Shown piece by piece: positions 1 to 8,653 of a stretch of 64,000 nt of DNA. The DNA comes from Candidatus Accumulibacter sp. ACC003 (GTDB lineage Bacteria > Pseudomonadota > Gammaproteobacteria > Burkholderiales > Rhodocyclaceae), in NCBI RefSeq assembly GCF_907163085.1, contig NZ_CAJQTX010000006.1:62001-126000 (forward strand), given 5' to 3'. A model generated the notes under the pieces. That model did not search any database. It saw only the letters and a program-made list of their open reading frames with translations, and was not told the DNA's origin. Within the stretch, counting starts at the first letter, position 1; every line of letters begins with the position of its first letter. Position numbers and translations under genes: made by a program.

Positions 1-99
1 CTGGCCGACGCCGGGTTCTTGCCCAATTCTGAATTTCCCCCACCCATCTGCCGCCTTGCCCGACTGCCCGTCGAGTCGCCGCCGCCGTATGATATTTGA
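1..99 (+). CDS. Possible 3' end of an upstream gene (partial)
   Basis: Frame 1 is open from the window edge to a TGA at 97-99, giving 32 residues that are rich in proline and end in PPPYDI. It stops just before the adenylation gene, which would fit the last codons of the preceding gene in the same operon. Frame 2 is also open here, so openness alone proves little. No family can be recognised. In Dlt systems the missing fourth gene is dltD, and this tail could belong to such a gene, but nothing in it shows that. Confidence 0.25.
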   Translation: MADAGFLPNSEFPPPICRLARLPVESPPPYDI

Positions 100-105
100 G
101 TGAAA

Positions 106-1689
106 ATGGCCACCAACTACAACCTGGCGCTTGCCGTATATCGCCATAGCTTGACGACACCCGACGCCGTAGCGGTGGTCTCCAGGGGGCAATCCCTGAC
201 CTATGGCGAGATCGCCGCGCGCGCCGCGTCTCTGGCCGACGGCCTGCGGCGCAGTCGTGCCTGGCAGTGCCGCGAGCGCTCGCCGCTGCGCGTGGGAATC
301 CTGGCGTCACGCGGCATCGACGCTTGCGTGGCCTTGCTGGCGGCGTGCTGGGCGGGCGCCGCGTATGTGCCGATTGGCCTGAAGCTTCCCGAAGAGCGAA
401 CGCTGACGCTGCTCTCGCTGTGTGATCTCTCGGCGATCATCGCCGACGAAGACGGCGCCAGGCTGTTGACCGAACGTCTGCTCGACGCGTGCCCGCCGAT
501 CGTCATTCACGCTTCGCGGACGCCGCTCAGCGCTCGCGACGACGCGGTCGAAGTGCTCAGCATGGCATCGCTGCCGCCGGTGACGGTGGTGGAGCCGACG
601 TTGATGGCGGCGCACGAGACGGCGTACATCATCTTCACCTCGGGAACGACCGGCGTCCCGAAGGGCGTAGTGATTTCGAGCGGCGCTGCCCGCCACTATG
701 CGGCGATGATCGCCGAGCGCCTCGGCTTGCGGAGCAGCGACCGTGCCCTCGAGACCTGCGAACTGGGCTTCGACTTCTCGGTGCACAACATGTTTTCGAC
801 CTGGGAAGTCGGCGCCGCGCTGCACATCCTGCCGGCGACGACGGTGATGAACGCCGTCAAGTTTGCTCGCACTTCGGAATTGACCGTCTGGAATTCGGTG
901 CCGTCGCTGGCCGGCATGCTGCGCCAGGTCAATGCCCTCAAGGCGGGAAGTCTGGCCGGGCTTCGGATCACCGTCTTCGGCGGCGAACAGTTGCCCGAGG
1001 CCACGGTCACCGCCTGGCAGAGCGCCGCGCCGAACAGCGTCATCGTCAATCTTTACGGGCCTACCGAGGCAACAGTCTTCTGTCTGGCGCAGACCATTGG
1101 TCAGCCGCTGCCAGTGACGCCCGGGCGCGGCGTCCTGGCGATCGGCACGCCGCTGCCGGGGAGCGCGGCGAAGGTTGTGGATGAGGATGGCGTCGAGCTG
1201 GCCGACGGGACGGCGGGCGAACTGGCGATTGCCGGCGTGCAGCTGGCCGATGGCTATCTCGGCGCGGCCGACCTGACGGCGTCGCGCTTTCCCGTCATCG
1301 ACGGCCAGCGCTGGTACCTCAGCGGCGATGTCGCGACGCGCGATGCCGCCGGCAATTTTCACTGCTTCGGCCGCATCGACAATCAGGTCAAGGTTCTCGG
1401 CTACCGCGTCGAACTCGAGGAAATCGACGCGCATCTGCGCCTCGTCAGCCACGTCGATGTGGTCGGCTCGGTGGCCTGGCCGCTGGTCGACGGGATGGCG
1501 CGTGGCATCGTCTGTTTCGTCGGCGTGCCGACGATCGACGCCGATCGCCTGATCAGCGATCTCAAGGCCAGGCTGCCCGCGTACATGGTGCCGAACCGAC
1601 TTATCGCGCTGGCGGAGATGCCCTTGAACCACAGCGGCAAGGTCGACCGGCGAGCGCTGCATCGCTTGCTTGACACGGACGCCGCTTGA
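106..1689 (+). CDS. DltA-like amino-acid adenylating enzyme
   Basis: ATP-dependent enzyme of the ANL superfamily, expected to adenylate an amino acid and load it onto the carrier protein encoded two genes downstream. Core motifs are present in order: the phosphate loop FTSGTTGVPKG near residue 180, LYGPTEAT near 320, the hinge-region SGDVATRD, GRIDNQVKVLGYRVELEEID, and the C-terminal lysine loop NHSGKVDRR. At about 527 residues it is a stand-alone domain of DltA size, without condensation or thioesterase modules. The start is ATG 106; GTG 100 in the same frame is possible and neither has a strong ribosome site. Its stop overlaps the next start. The substrate (D-alanine in true DltA) cannot be read from the sequence by eye. 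Confidence 0.85.
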   Translation: MATNYNLALAVYRHSLTTPDAVAVVSRGQSLTYGEIAARAASLADGLRRSRAWQCRERSPLRVGILASRGIDACVALLAACWAGAAYVPIGLKLPEERTLTLLSLCDLSAIIADEDGARLLTERLLDACPPIVIHASRTPLSARDDAVEVLSMASLPPVTVVEPTLMAAHETAYIIFTSGTTGVPKGVVISSGAARHYAAMIAERLGLRSSDRALETCELGFDFSVHNMFSTWEVGAALHILPATTVMNAVKFARTSELTVWNSVPSLAGMLRQVNALKAGSLAGLRITVFGGEQLPEATVTAWQSAAPNSVIVNLYGPTEATVFCLAQTIGQPLPVTPGRGVLAIGTPLPGSAAKVVDEDGVELADGTAGELAIAGVQLADGYLGAADLTASRFPVIDGQRWYLSGDVATRDAAGNFHCFGRIDNQVKVLGYRVELEEIDAHLRLVSHVDVVGSVAWPLVDGMARGIVCFVGVPTIDADRLISDLKARLPAYMVPNRLIALAEMPLNHSGKVDRRALHRLLDTDAA

Positions 1690-3191
1690 ACCCGCCGGCA
1701 GCAACGGCCAGCGCGGCCGCCCCGGGCGCGGGCGCGCGGCCAAGCGCGGCGGGAGGCAGCTCGTGGCGCCGCTTCCTGGCCATCGACGAGCGCGCGGCCT
1801 GCATCGCCGGCGCGCAAACGCTGCGCGGCCGGCTGCTGATCTACGCGGTGGCGATTGTCGCCGTCGCCAGCAACTTTCCGTGGTGGGAATCGGCGCTGAT
1901 GGTCAGCGCCGCGATGGCCGCGGCGTATGCGCCGAAGTTCCGTAATGCGATTCTGTTCACGGCGACCTGGGTAGCGGCGTTTCTCGAAATGGGGCTCGCC
2001 GAGAACCACATCCAGCGCGACATCGCGAGGGTCATCGAGCAGGAGCACGTCGCCAGCGTCTCGCCGATGATCCTGGCCACCGCTTTTCTGCTGTTGCTGA
2101 TGATGGCTGCCTGGGCCGCCCTGGCCGTCGTCCGCCGCCAGCCGAAGTCGCTCCTGGCGCGGCGACCGCTGCTGACGCTCCTGCTCCTGGAGGTGCTGTT
2201 GTGCGGTCTGAGTACCTTCGCGATCATGGACGGCCTGCCGCGTGTGATTCTCTGGTCGATGCTGATCGTGCTGACGCCCTACGTCTGGTTTCTGCCCTAT
2301 GCCATCGTCGATCAGCGCGCCCGCGACGCCAGCCCGCCCTTGCTGCAACTGGCTGTGCTGCGGCCGTTCTGGAGTCCGACCTATCTGCCCTTCGGCAAGG
2401 GCGCGGCCTTCCTGCGCAAGAAATTGGCGAAGACGCCCAGCGAACTGGCGGTCACGCAGCTCAAGGCGGTCAAGCTGCTGCTGTGGTCGAATGTGCTGCT
2501 GGCGATCAAGACGGCGCTGGCCTGGCTGTTCGACGAGCAGATCAAGATCCCGAGCGTCGAAGGCGCGCTCGATGCCTTCCTGGCGGGGCAGGCGTACCCG
2601 CTGCTCGCCAGCTGGTCGGCGCTGGTCTGGTCGACGGCCAACTACGGCCTGAAGATCGCCCTGTGGACCGGCCTGTTCATCGGCATCGCCCGGCTGGCGG
2701 GTTACCGGCTGCCGCGCGGCTGCTGGCGACCGCTCGAATCGCGAACGTTGATGGATTACTTCAATCGCTTTCATTTCTATTTCAAGGAACTGCTGGTCGA
2801 TTTTTTCTTTGTGCCGACGTTCTTCGCGGTCTTCCGCAGTCACCCGCGGCTGCGGATGTTCTTCGCCACCTTCATGGCCGCTGGCGTCGGCAACGCGCTC
2901 TGGCATTTCTTCAGGGAAATTCATCTCGTCGCGACGATGGGGCTGGCCACTGCGCTCGAGACCTTCAGCAGCTACATTTTCTACAGTGTCATTCTGGCGA
3001 CCGGAATCGGTCTATCACAGGTCCGCGCGAACATGGGCATCCGCCCGTCGGCGACCTTGTTCGGAAGGTTGTACTCCTTCCTTCTCGTCTGGTCGTTCGT
3101 CGTCTGCCTGCATCTTTTCGGCGACGAGTCGCGCAATCACACGCTGGGCGAGCGACTCTCGTTCCTGGCGAGTCTTTTTGGAGTGGGTTAA
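1686..3191 (+). CDS. MBOAT-like polytopic membrane protein (DltB-like role)
   Basis: A very hydrophobic protein of about 501 residues with roughly ten membrane segments. Near residue 360 it carries FNRFHFYFKELLVDFFFVP, which resembles the NRWHxSlxxWxRDYlYiP signature of MBOAT acyltransferases such as DltB. About 45 residues later NALWHFFRE has a histidine in a WH context like the catalytic MBOAT histidine. By analogy it would take the aminoacyl or acyl group from the carrier protein and pass it across the membrane. TTG 1686 is the only plausible early start and overlaps the upstream stop by four bases, suggesting translational coupling. The family assignment rests on motifs, since overall divergence from DltB is large. 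Confidence 0.7.
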   Translation: MNPPAATASAAAPGAGARPSAAGGSSWRRFLAIDERAACIAGAQTLRGRLLIYAVAIVAVASNFPWWESALMVSAAMAAAYAPKFRNAILFTATWVAAFLEMGLAENHIQRDIARVIEQEHVASVSPMILATAFLLLLMMAAWAALAVVRRQPKSLLARRPLLTLLLLEVLLCGLSTFAIMDGLPRVILWSMLIVLTPYVWFLPYAIVDQRARDASPPLLQLAVLRPFWSPTYLPFGKGAAFLRKKLAKTPSELAVTQLKAVKLLLWSNVLLAIKTALAWLFDEQIKIPSVEGALDAFLAGQAYPLLASWSALVWSTANYGLKIALWTGLFIGIARLAGYRLPRGCWRPLESRTLMDYFNRFHFYFKELLVDFFFVPTFFAVFRSHPRLRMFFATFMAAGVGNALWHFFREIHLVATMGLATALETFSSYIFYSVILATGIGLSQVRANMGIRPSATLFGRLYSFLLVWSFVVCLHLFGDESRNHTLGERLSFLASLFGVG

Positions 3192-3445
3192 TGGACGCAA
3201 ACGCAAAGCAGAAGTTACGTGAATTTCTCAAGGAAAGCCTGGCCAAGCTCGCTGACAAGGGCGAGCTTGCCGATAGCGAATCGATTTTTGTCAGCGGCCG
3301 GCTGGATTCGTTTTCGATGATGAATCTCGTGATGTACCTGGAAGAAGCATTCGCTCTGGATTTCTCCGATTTCGAGTTCGATGTCGACCTGGTTGATTCG
3401 GTCAATGAAATCGAGGTCCTCGTTGACGCGAAGATGTCGGCCTGA
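3191..3445 (+). CDS. Acyl/peptidyl carrier protein (DltC-like)
   Basis: An 84-residue acidic helical protein with the phosphopantetheine attachment motif GRLDSFSMM; Ser40 would carry the 4'-phosphopantetheine arm. The region after it (LVMYLEEAFALDFSDFEFD) matches helix II of carrier proteins, which contacts partner enzymes. Its ATG overlaps the last base of the upstream TAA, so all three genes are coupled. In a Dlt-type system it shuttles the activated amino acid from the adenylating enzyme to the membrane acyltransferase. The next gene is convergent only 6 bp away, so no DltD follows. Confidence 0.88.
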   Translation: MDANAKQKLREFLKESLAKLADKGELADSESIFVSGRLDSFSMMNLVMYLEEAFALDFSDFEFDVDLVDSVNEIEVLVDAKMSA

Positions 3446-3451
3446 GATGCC

Positions 3452-4882
3452 TTAGAGCAGCGGGCTGAGCACCTGCACGGCATTTTCGAGCAGGCGACGC
3501 CAGTTTGGCCGGGCGCGCCAGGCTGCCAGCTGTACGGCCTGTGATCGGCTTTCGTACTGCCGCTGCATGGCGCGTGCGGCAGCCGCGAAGGCACGGTCGT
3601 AGGTGATCATCGAGACTTCGAAGTTCAGTTCGAAGCTGCGCAGGTCGAGGTTGACGGTTCCGAAGATCGTGATTTCTTCATCGACGACCATGCTCTTGGT
3701 GTGCAGCAGGCCGTCGCCGAAACGCAGAATGGTGATGCCGACGGCGAGCAGGTCTTCGATGTAGGAGTTGCCGGCGTAACGGACCAGCCGCGAGTCGATT
3801 TTCTCGGGGACGATCAGGATCACCCGCACGCCACGGATGGCGGCCGAGCGCAGCGCGGTCAGCAGCGTCTCGCTGGGAACGAAATACGGTGTCGTCAGGA
3901 CAATCTCGTGGCGGGCGGCGTAGATCGCTGCCAGCAGTAGCTGCTCGATGTGGCGCAGCGCCGACTGCGGCCCCGACGGATAGATCTGGACCTGGCTGTC
4001 GCCGGCAGCGGCCAGGTCGGGTGGTGGCGGCGGTGCGAAGTCGTCGCCGGTCTGCAGCGTGGTGATCGATAGTGACACCGCTTCGAGCACCCACGCCGCC
4101 GGACCTTCGATGCGGACCATGGCGTCTACCCATTCGCCGACGCCGGCGTCCTGCTTGAAGAAGCGCGGGTCGGCAATATTCATGCTTCCGGTATAGCCGA
4201 TGCGGCGGTCGATGACGGCGATCTTGCGATGGTCGCGGAGATCCAGGCGGACGAACAGGGCGCGTAGTGGATTGACCGGCAGGATCTCGACAATCGTCAC
4301 GCCGGCGGCGCGCAGATGGCCGATCGACTCGCTCTTGAAAAACGGCCGGCTACCCAGCGAATCCATCAGCGTGCAGCAGGCGACGCCGCGCTGGGCCGCG
4401 CGCACCAGGGCCGCGACCAGGTCGTCGACAAAGCCGCCGGCGTTCCAGATATAGAACTCGAGGTGGACCGAGCTGCGGGCCGCGTCGATGTCGGCAATCA
4501 GTGCGCGCATGCTCGAAGTGCTGTCGGCCAGTAGTTGCAACCGGTGGCCACCCATCAGTGGCAGTCCGGCCGAGCCGGTGGCCAGCCGGCTGACGCTCTC
4601 CGCCGCCGTGCTTAGCGCGCCGGGGTCGGCCAACGTCGACGCCGGAATGTCCTTCGCCCACAGCAGCATCTGCGGCTGCATGGCGATCGCCCGATCCATC
4701 CAGGTCTTGCCGAGGCGGCGTTCGCCGATCATGAGGTACATCAGGACGCCAACGGCGGGCAGGGTGATGATCAGCAGCAGCCACGCCAATGCCGTACCGT
4801 GCGCCGTTCGACGAGAAAAGATGCGCAGCGAAACCGCCACCACCGCGAGCAAATGAAGAAGCGTGAGAAGGTCGAAGAACAT
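3452..4882 (-). CDS. cls: Cardiolipin synthase, phospholipase D family
   Basis: Inner-membrane enzyme that joins two phosphatidylglycerol molecules into cardiolipin. The 476 residues begin with two hydrophobic segments (LLTLLHLLAVVAVSLRIF; LAWLLLIITLPAVGVLMYLMIGERR) as in ClsA. Two HKD motifs follow: HRKIAVID with GYTGSMNIAD, and HTKSMVVD with GTVNLDLRSFELNFE. The length agrees with ClsA (about 480). The start is ATG at 4882. It converges on the carrier-protein gene with a 6-bp gap and no obvious terminator. Confidence 0.93.
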   Translation of the reverse strand: MFFDLLTLLHLLAVVAVSLRIFSRRTAHGTALAWLLLIITLPAVGVLMYLMIGERRLGKTWMDRAIAMQPQMLLWAKDIPASTLADPGALSTAAESVSRLATGSAGLPLMGGHRLQLLADSTSSMRALIADIDAARSSVHLEFYIWNAGGFVDDLVAALVRAAQRGVACCTLMDSLGSRPFFKSESIGHLRAAGVTIVEILPVNPLRALFVRLDLRDHRKIAVIDRRIGYTGSMNIADPRFFKQDAGVGEWVDAMVRIEGPAAWVLEAVSLSITTLQTGDDFAPPPPPDLAAAGDSQVQIYPSGPQSALRHIEQLLLAAIYAARHEIVLTTPYFVPSETLLTALRSAAIRGVRVILIVPEKIDSRLVRYAGNSYIEDLLAVGITILRFGDGLLHTKSMVVDEEITIFGTVNLDLRSFELNFEVSMITYDRAFAAAARAMQRQYESRSQAVQLAAWRARPNWRRLLENAVQVLSPLL

Positions 4883-5290
4883 GCGGCGAAGTATGAGACG
4901 TCCGCCGCGAGCGGGTCAAGGCGCGCGGTCGCGCTTTGCTCTTGCGGCCGCTGCACTCGTCCATTGGCTGGCGGCCGACGAAGCGGGCGTCAATGGCCGG
5001 GATCGGCGAGCTTCTGGCGGAACGGCGGTCGCTGAACGTGGTCAAGCCGCTGATCGTGTGTCGACCGGCGAGTGCTTGTGATAGCCTCGCGCTTGCTTCC
5101 CTCCGGCAGGCCTTTGGCCTGGCCGGCGTGTCGTCGAAGCGCGTTTCTTTTCTCGATTCTGGACGTCTGCATGCTACCCACTGACGCTGTTCATCAGCCA
5201 CTTGACCACGCCTGTGGCGATCGCCAACACGCTCAAGGCAATTTCGCGCCAGCCCGGGTTGACGCGCTGAGTCGCGGCCGGGGAGGACTC
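4883..5290. other. Divergent intergenic region without a recognised gene
   Basis: A 408-bp space between the divergent cls and mscS-family genes. It stays open in the reading frame of the channel gene, but that stretch reads as low-hydrophobicity Arg/Ala/Pro sequence and precedes a proper signal peptide, so I treat it as untranslated. It must hold both promoters; I could not pick a convincing -35/-10 pair for either direction. Confidence 0.5.
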
Positions 5291-6952
5291 GTGAAGGACG
5301 TCAGCGATTGGCTGAGATGGCTTCTGCTGTGGACGATGGTGGCCGCGGCAGCGGGTTCGTCGACCGCGGCGCTGGCCGACCAGGGGGCGTTGGCGGGCGA
5401 AACGCATCCCGATGCCGAAATCGTTACCGCGCCAATTATCGTCGACGGCCGAGTGCTGCTGCGCGTGCGCGGCGTAAGCAGCTTTCCAGCCGCCGACCGG
5501 GCGGCCGCGATTGCCGATCGCATCGCGCGCCTGGCGAGCGATCCGGCACTCAACGCCAGTGAGATCCACGTCGTCGAGGCGGGCGACCATTCGGCGATCA
5601 TGCTCGGCGAGCGCCCGATCATGGTGCTGTTTGACGCCGACGCGCGCATCGAGCAGGTCGAGCGCGATGAACTCGTCGAGGCGACCGCCAAGCGGATTGG
5701 CGTGGCGATTACGGACTATCGCCGTGAGCGCAGCCGTGAGGTGGTGCTGCGGCATGCCGTCGAGGCCGCCGCCGCGGTGCTCGCGCTGACGGCGGTGGTG
5801 GCGCTGCTGATCTGGTTGACGCGCCGGCTCAACGGCTTGCTCGAGAAGCACTTCCGTAATCGCATCAGCAGTCTGGGAATCCAGTCGTTCCAGATCGTCC
5901 GTGCCGAGCGTATCTGGTACGTGCTCGGCGCCATCGTGTCGGCACTGCGCTTGCTGGCCATCGTCGTCGCCAGCGTCGGCTGCCTCGATTTCGTCCTCAA
6001 TGGCTTTCCCTGGACGCGTAGTTTCGCCAGAGAACTGACCGGCGTCGTCGTTCGCCCCCTGGTCACCATGGGCGAAGCCTTTCTCGCCTACTTCCCCGAC
6101 CTGGTGTTTCTGGTCATCCTGGGGTTGCTGGTTCGCTTCATCCTGCGCCTGATCCGGGTGTTCTTCAACGCCGTCGCGCACGGTTCGGTGACCCTGGAGA
6201 ACTTCGAGGTCGAGTGGGCCTGGCCGACGTACAAGCTGGTGCGCGTGACGGTGTTGATCTTTGCGGTGATCATCGCCTATCCGTACATCCCGGGGTCGGA
6301 CTCGGCGGCGTTCAAGGGCGTCTCGCTGCTCGTCGGCGTGGTCGTTTCGCTCGGCTCCTCGTCAGTCATCGCCAACCTGATCGCCGGCCTGATGATCACC
6401 TACCGGCGCGCCTTCAAGGTCGGCGACCGGGTGATGATCGGCGACGTCGTCGGCGACGTGGTCGACGTCAGGCTGCAGGTGACGCATCTGCGCACGCTGA
6501 AGAACGAGGAAGTGACCATCGCCAACTCGCTGATCCTCAACGGCTACGTGGTGAACTACAGTTCGCTGGCCGAGGAACATGGCTTGATCCTGCACGGCAC
6601 GGTCGGCATCGGCTACGAAACGCCATGGCGACAGGTCGAGGCGATGCTGCTGATGGCGGCGCGACGAACGCCGGGCCTGCTCGCCGAGCCGCCAGCCTTC
6701 GTACTCTACAAGGGCTTGGGCGATTTCTGCATTACCTACGAGATCAATGCCTATTGTCGTGACGCGAGGACGATACCGAGCGTCAATGCCGAGCTGCAGC
6801 GCAACATTCTCGACATTTTCAACGAGTACGGCGTCCAGATCATGACGCCAAACTACGTCACCGACACGCCGCAGCCGAAGCTGGTCGAGAAAGACCAGTG
6901 GTACGTGGCACCCGCGGAGCAGGAACGCGCCGACGCTGCGGCTGTCAAGTAG
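5291..6952 (+). CDS. MscS-family mechanosensitive ion channel
   Basis: Inner-membrane channel expected to open under hypo-osmotic stress. GTG 5291 is chosen because GGGGAGGA lies just upstream and the protein then begins with a signal-like stretch (DVSDWLRWLLLWTMVAAAA ending near ALAD). A soluble periplasmic domain of about 150 residues follows, then several membrane helices. The pore helix and beta domain of MscS are clear: SLGSSSVIANLIAGLMITY, then FKVGDRVMIGDVVGDVVDV and HLRTLKNEEVTIANS. The C-terminal alpha/beta domain ends with PNYVTDTPQ. At about 553 residues it is larger than E. coli MscS because of the N-terminal domain. An upstream in-frame ATG at 5072 lacks support. Confidence 0.88.
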   Translation: MKDVSDWLRWLLLWTMVAAAAGSSTAALADQGALAGETHPDAEIVTAPIIVDGRVLLRVRGVSSFPAADRAAAIADRIARLASDPALNASEIHVVEAGDHSAIMLGERPIMVLFDADARIEQVERDELVEATAKRIGVAITDYRRERSREVVLRHAVEAAAAVLALTAVVALLIWLTRRLNGLLEKHFRNRISSLGIQSFQIVRAERIWYVLGAIVSALRLLAIVVASVGCLDFVLNGFPWTRSFARELTGVVVRPLVTMGEAFLAYFPDLVFLVILGLLVRFILRLIRVFFNAVAHGSVTLENFEVEWAWPTYKLVRVTVLIFAVIIAYPYIPGSDSAAFKGVSLLVGVVVSLGSSSVIANLIAGLMITYRRAFKVGDRVMIGDVVGDVVDVRLQVTHLRTLKNEEVTIANSLILNGYVVNYSSLAEEHGLILHGTVGIGYETPWRQVEAMLLMAARRTPGLLAEPPAFVLYKGLGDFCITYEINAYCRDARTIPSVNAELQRNILDIFNEYGVQIMTPNYVTDTPQPKLVEKDQWYVAPAEQERADAAAVK

Positions 6953-7027
6953 CTGTTCTTCGAGCTTGCGTCTGGCTGCCCGACGCACCGACGCCCGACG
7001 GCGATGATGAAAAAAGGAAATGCTGCC

Positions 7028-7351
7028 ATGACACGTTTTAATCACCCTTGCAGGCGCGTGGCGCTTGCTGGCTTGTTGGTCGGCCTGCTGGCGTCCGGCG
7101 GCGTCGCTGCGCAGGACACGGTTGTTCCGGACCCGGCTCTGTCACCAGACGCCGTTGCTCCCGACGCGGCGCTCGCGCCCGAGCAAATCAACCCGCCGCC
7201 AGTGCTGTCGCCGTACGCGGTACGGCCAGACGCGGCGCTGTCGCCGGAGCAGGACCAGGGTCGGCGTGTTCGCTCGTCGGACGCGGTGGCTCCCGACGCC
7301 GCTCTCTCTCCCGAACAGATCACCGCTCCGCCGGCGCTCTCGCCCGACTGA
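7028..7351 (+). CDS. Small secreted protein with PDAxLSPEQ repeats
   Basis: A 107-residue protein with a clear signal peptide (VALAGLLVGLLASGGVAA, then QD). The mature part is almost entirely a degenerate repeat: units read as DPALSPDAV, PDAALAPEQI, SPYAVRPDAALSPEQ, SSDAVAPDAALSPEQI and PPALSPD. It has no cysteine and is rich in Pro, Ala and Asp, so it is probably extended or disordered in the periplasm or outside. ATG 7028 is preferred over ATG 7004 because AAAGGAAA lies about eight bases upstream. It follows the MscS gene by 75 bp on the same strand. Function unknown. Confidence 0.65.
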   Translation: MTRFNHPCRRVALAGLLVGLLASGGVAAQDTVVPDPALSPDAVAPDAALAPEQINPPPVLSPYAVRPDAALSPEQDQGRRVRSSDAVAPDAALSPEQITAPPALSPD

Positions 7352-7626
7352 TAGCCGCGGCTGCCGGTGATTCGGCGATCGTTTTGCTTCGGCGCCGCGC
7401 AATCTGCTGCGCAGTGACGGAGACCTGCAGTACAATTCGACCGCATTGAACGGCCAAGCGGCGGCTGGTGTGGAAGCTGCATCGCTATTGCTGTGCCAGC
7501 TTCGCCGCCGTCGCATTTACCAGTGACAGAGCGTCAATCGCTCTGCGGCCGGGCCGCTGGTCCGGACTTTTACCCACGCGGCGACCGTTGACGTGTCGCC
7601 AGGCACTATCGATCAAGGAGTGTTTC

Positions 7627-8070
7627 ATGTACCAGAAAATTTCGTCCTACCTTTCGACTCTGCTCCTGGCCTTGGCACTGGCCGCTTGCGCCGCGCCGGG
7701 GCAGCAGCCCGGTGCAATGGATATTCGGACCGGCGTCATCGAACAGATCACCGCTGTTGAGCTGGCGACCAATCAGCATCGCGGCGTCGGCGCCGTCGTC
7801 GGCGGCCTTGCCGGTATCGGCATCGGCAGCCTGATCGGTGCCGGTACCGGCCGCGACGTGGCGATGGTCGCGGGAGCCATCGGCGGCGCGCTGGCTGGTA
7901 ACGAAGTCCAGAAGAAGTACGACAAGCCGGTGCCGGGCCAGCAGATCATCGTTCGTACCGCCAGCGGCGTCCTGGTTTCTATCACGCAACCGCTTGATGC
8001 GAACCTGCGTCCGGGCCAGCGCGTCTATATCGAAGGTAACGGCGAGGGCTCACGCGTCGTTCCGCGTTAA
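7627..8070 (+). CDS. Glycine-zipper outer-membrane lipoprotein (SlyB/Pcp-like)
   Basis: A 147-residue lipoprotein: MYQKISSYLSTLLLALALAAC has a signal peptide with lipobox LAAC, so Cys21 should be lipidated. A glycine-zipper segment follows (VGAVVGGLAGIGIGSLIGAGTGRDVAMVAGAIGGALAGNEVQ), as in SlyB/Pcp and rickettsial 17-kDa antigens. The C-terminal part (IIVRTASGVLVSITQP... LRPGQRVYIEGNG) matches the small beta domain of SlyB. AAGGAG sits eight bases before the ATG. The usual role is in envelope integrity. The 275 bp upstream hold no gene I can support. Confidence 0.85.
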   Translation: MYQKISSYLSTLLLALALAACAAPGQQPGAMDIRTGVIEQITAVELATNQHRGVGAVVGGLAGIGIGSLIGAGTGRDVAMVAGAIGGALAGNEVQKKYDKPVPGQQIIVRTASGVLVSITQPLDANLRPGQRVYIEGNGEGSRVVPR

Positions 8071-8141
8071 ACATCAAGCGGTCTTCACCTCGGTTATCGG
8101 GTGCTCCAGGCGCCCGATAACCTGCTTCCAGAGAGTTGCAG

Positions 8142-8567
8142 ATGTCAAATACATTGCCGGGCGGCGAGCACGGTCGCCAGCGGCCCGACTCGTCGGCATC
8201 GCCGCTCAAGGCGCTGGCCTCCACCGCGCTGCTCGTTCTCGTTCTGGGCGCTTGCGCGCCCGACGCCTGGCGACCCGACGCACCGTTTGAAACGTATCTC
8301 AACAACGTCCAGAAGCAATGTTCTTACCAGCGTATCGGGCGCGTGGAAATCAACTCGGACTTCTTGCAGGACCCGTATTTCCTGGACATCACCTCGCGCT
8401 TCTTCAACCTCGAGAGCAGCCAGGCGAATTACCTCGGCAGCCTCGAAGGCGCTTACGGGGCGAAACCCGATTCGCCTGGCGTACGCTGCATGCTCGGTCT
8501 GTTGCCGCCGCGTGCTCTGCCACCGCCAGCCGTTCCGCCGCCACCAGGAATGGCCAGCCCACGCTAG
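8142..8567 (+). CDS. Hypothetical lipoprotein
   Basis: A 141-residue protein. After a polar N-terminus of about 20 residues comes a hydrophobic stretch ending in lipobox LVLGAC, so it is probably a lipoprotein. The mature part has two further cysteines (QCSYQ and VRCML) that could form a disulphide in the periplasm, and a C-terminal proline-rich tail (PPRALPPPAVPPPP). I do not recognise a family. ATG 8142 follows AGAG about 8 bases upstream. It lies 71 bp after the glycine-zipper lipoprotein on the same strand. Confidence 0.7.
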   Translation: MSNTLPGGEHGRQRPDSSASPLKALASTALLVLVLGACAPDAWRPDAPFETYLNNVQKQCSYQRIGRVEINSDFLQDPYFLDITSRFFNLESSQANYLGSLEGAYGAKPDSPGVRCMLGLLPPRALPPPAVPPPPGMASPR

Positions 8568-8653
8568 GATTTGCCGCGGCACCATGAGCCGCGGTCCTAC
8601 CGACAGCCGTTGGCTTGCCGACCCCACTTGAAACCGGCGCTGCGCCAGCCAGA

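Noticed and set aside
5072-5290. An upstream ATG that would extend the MscS protein by 73 residues
   Set aside because: The extension is not conserved-looking, and a GTG with a strong GGGGAGGA site begins directly at a signal peptide.
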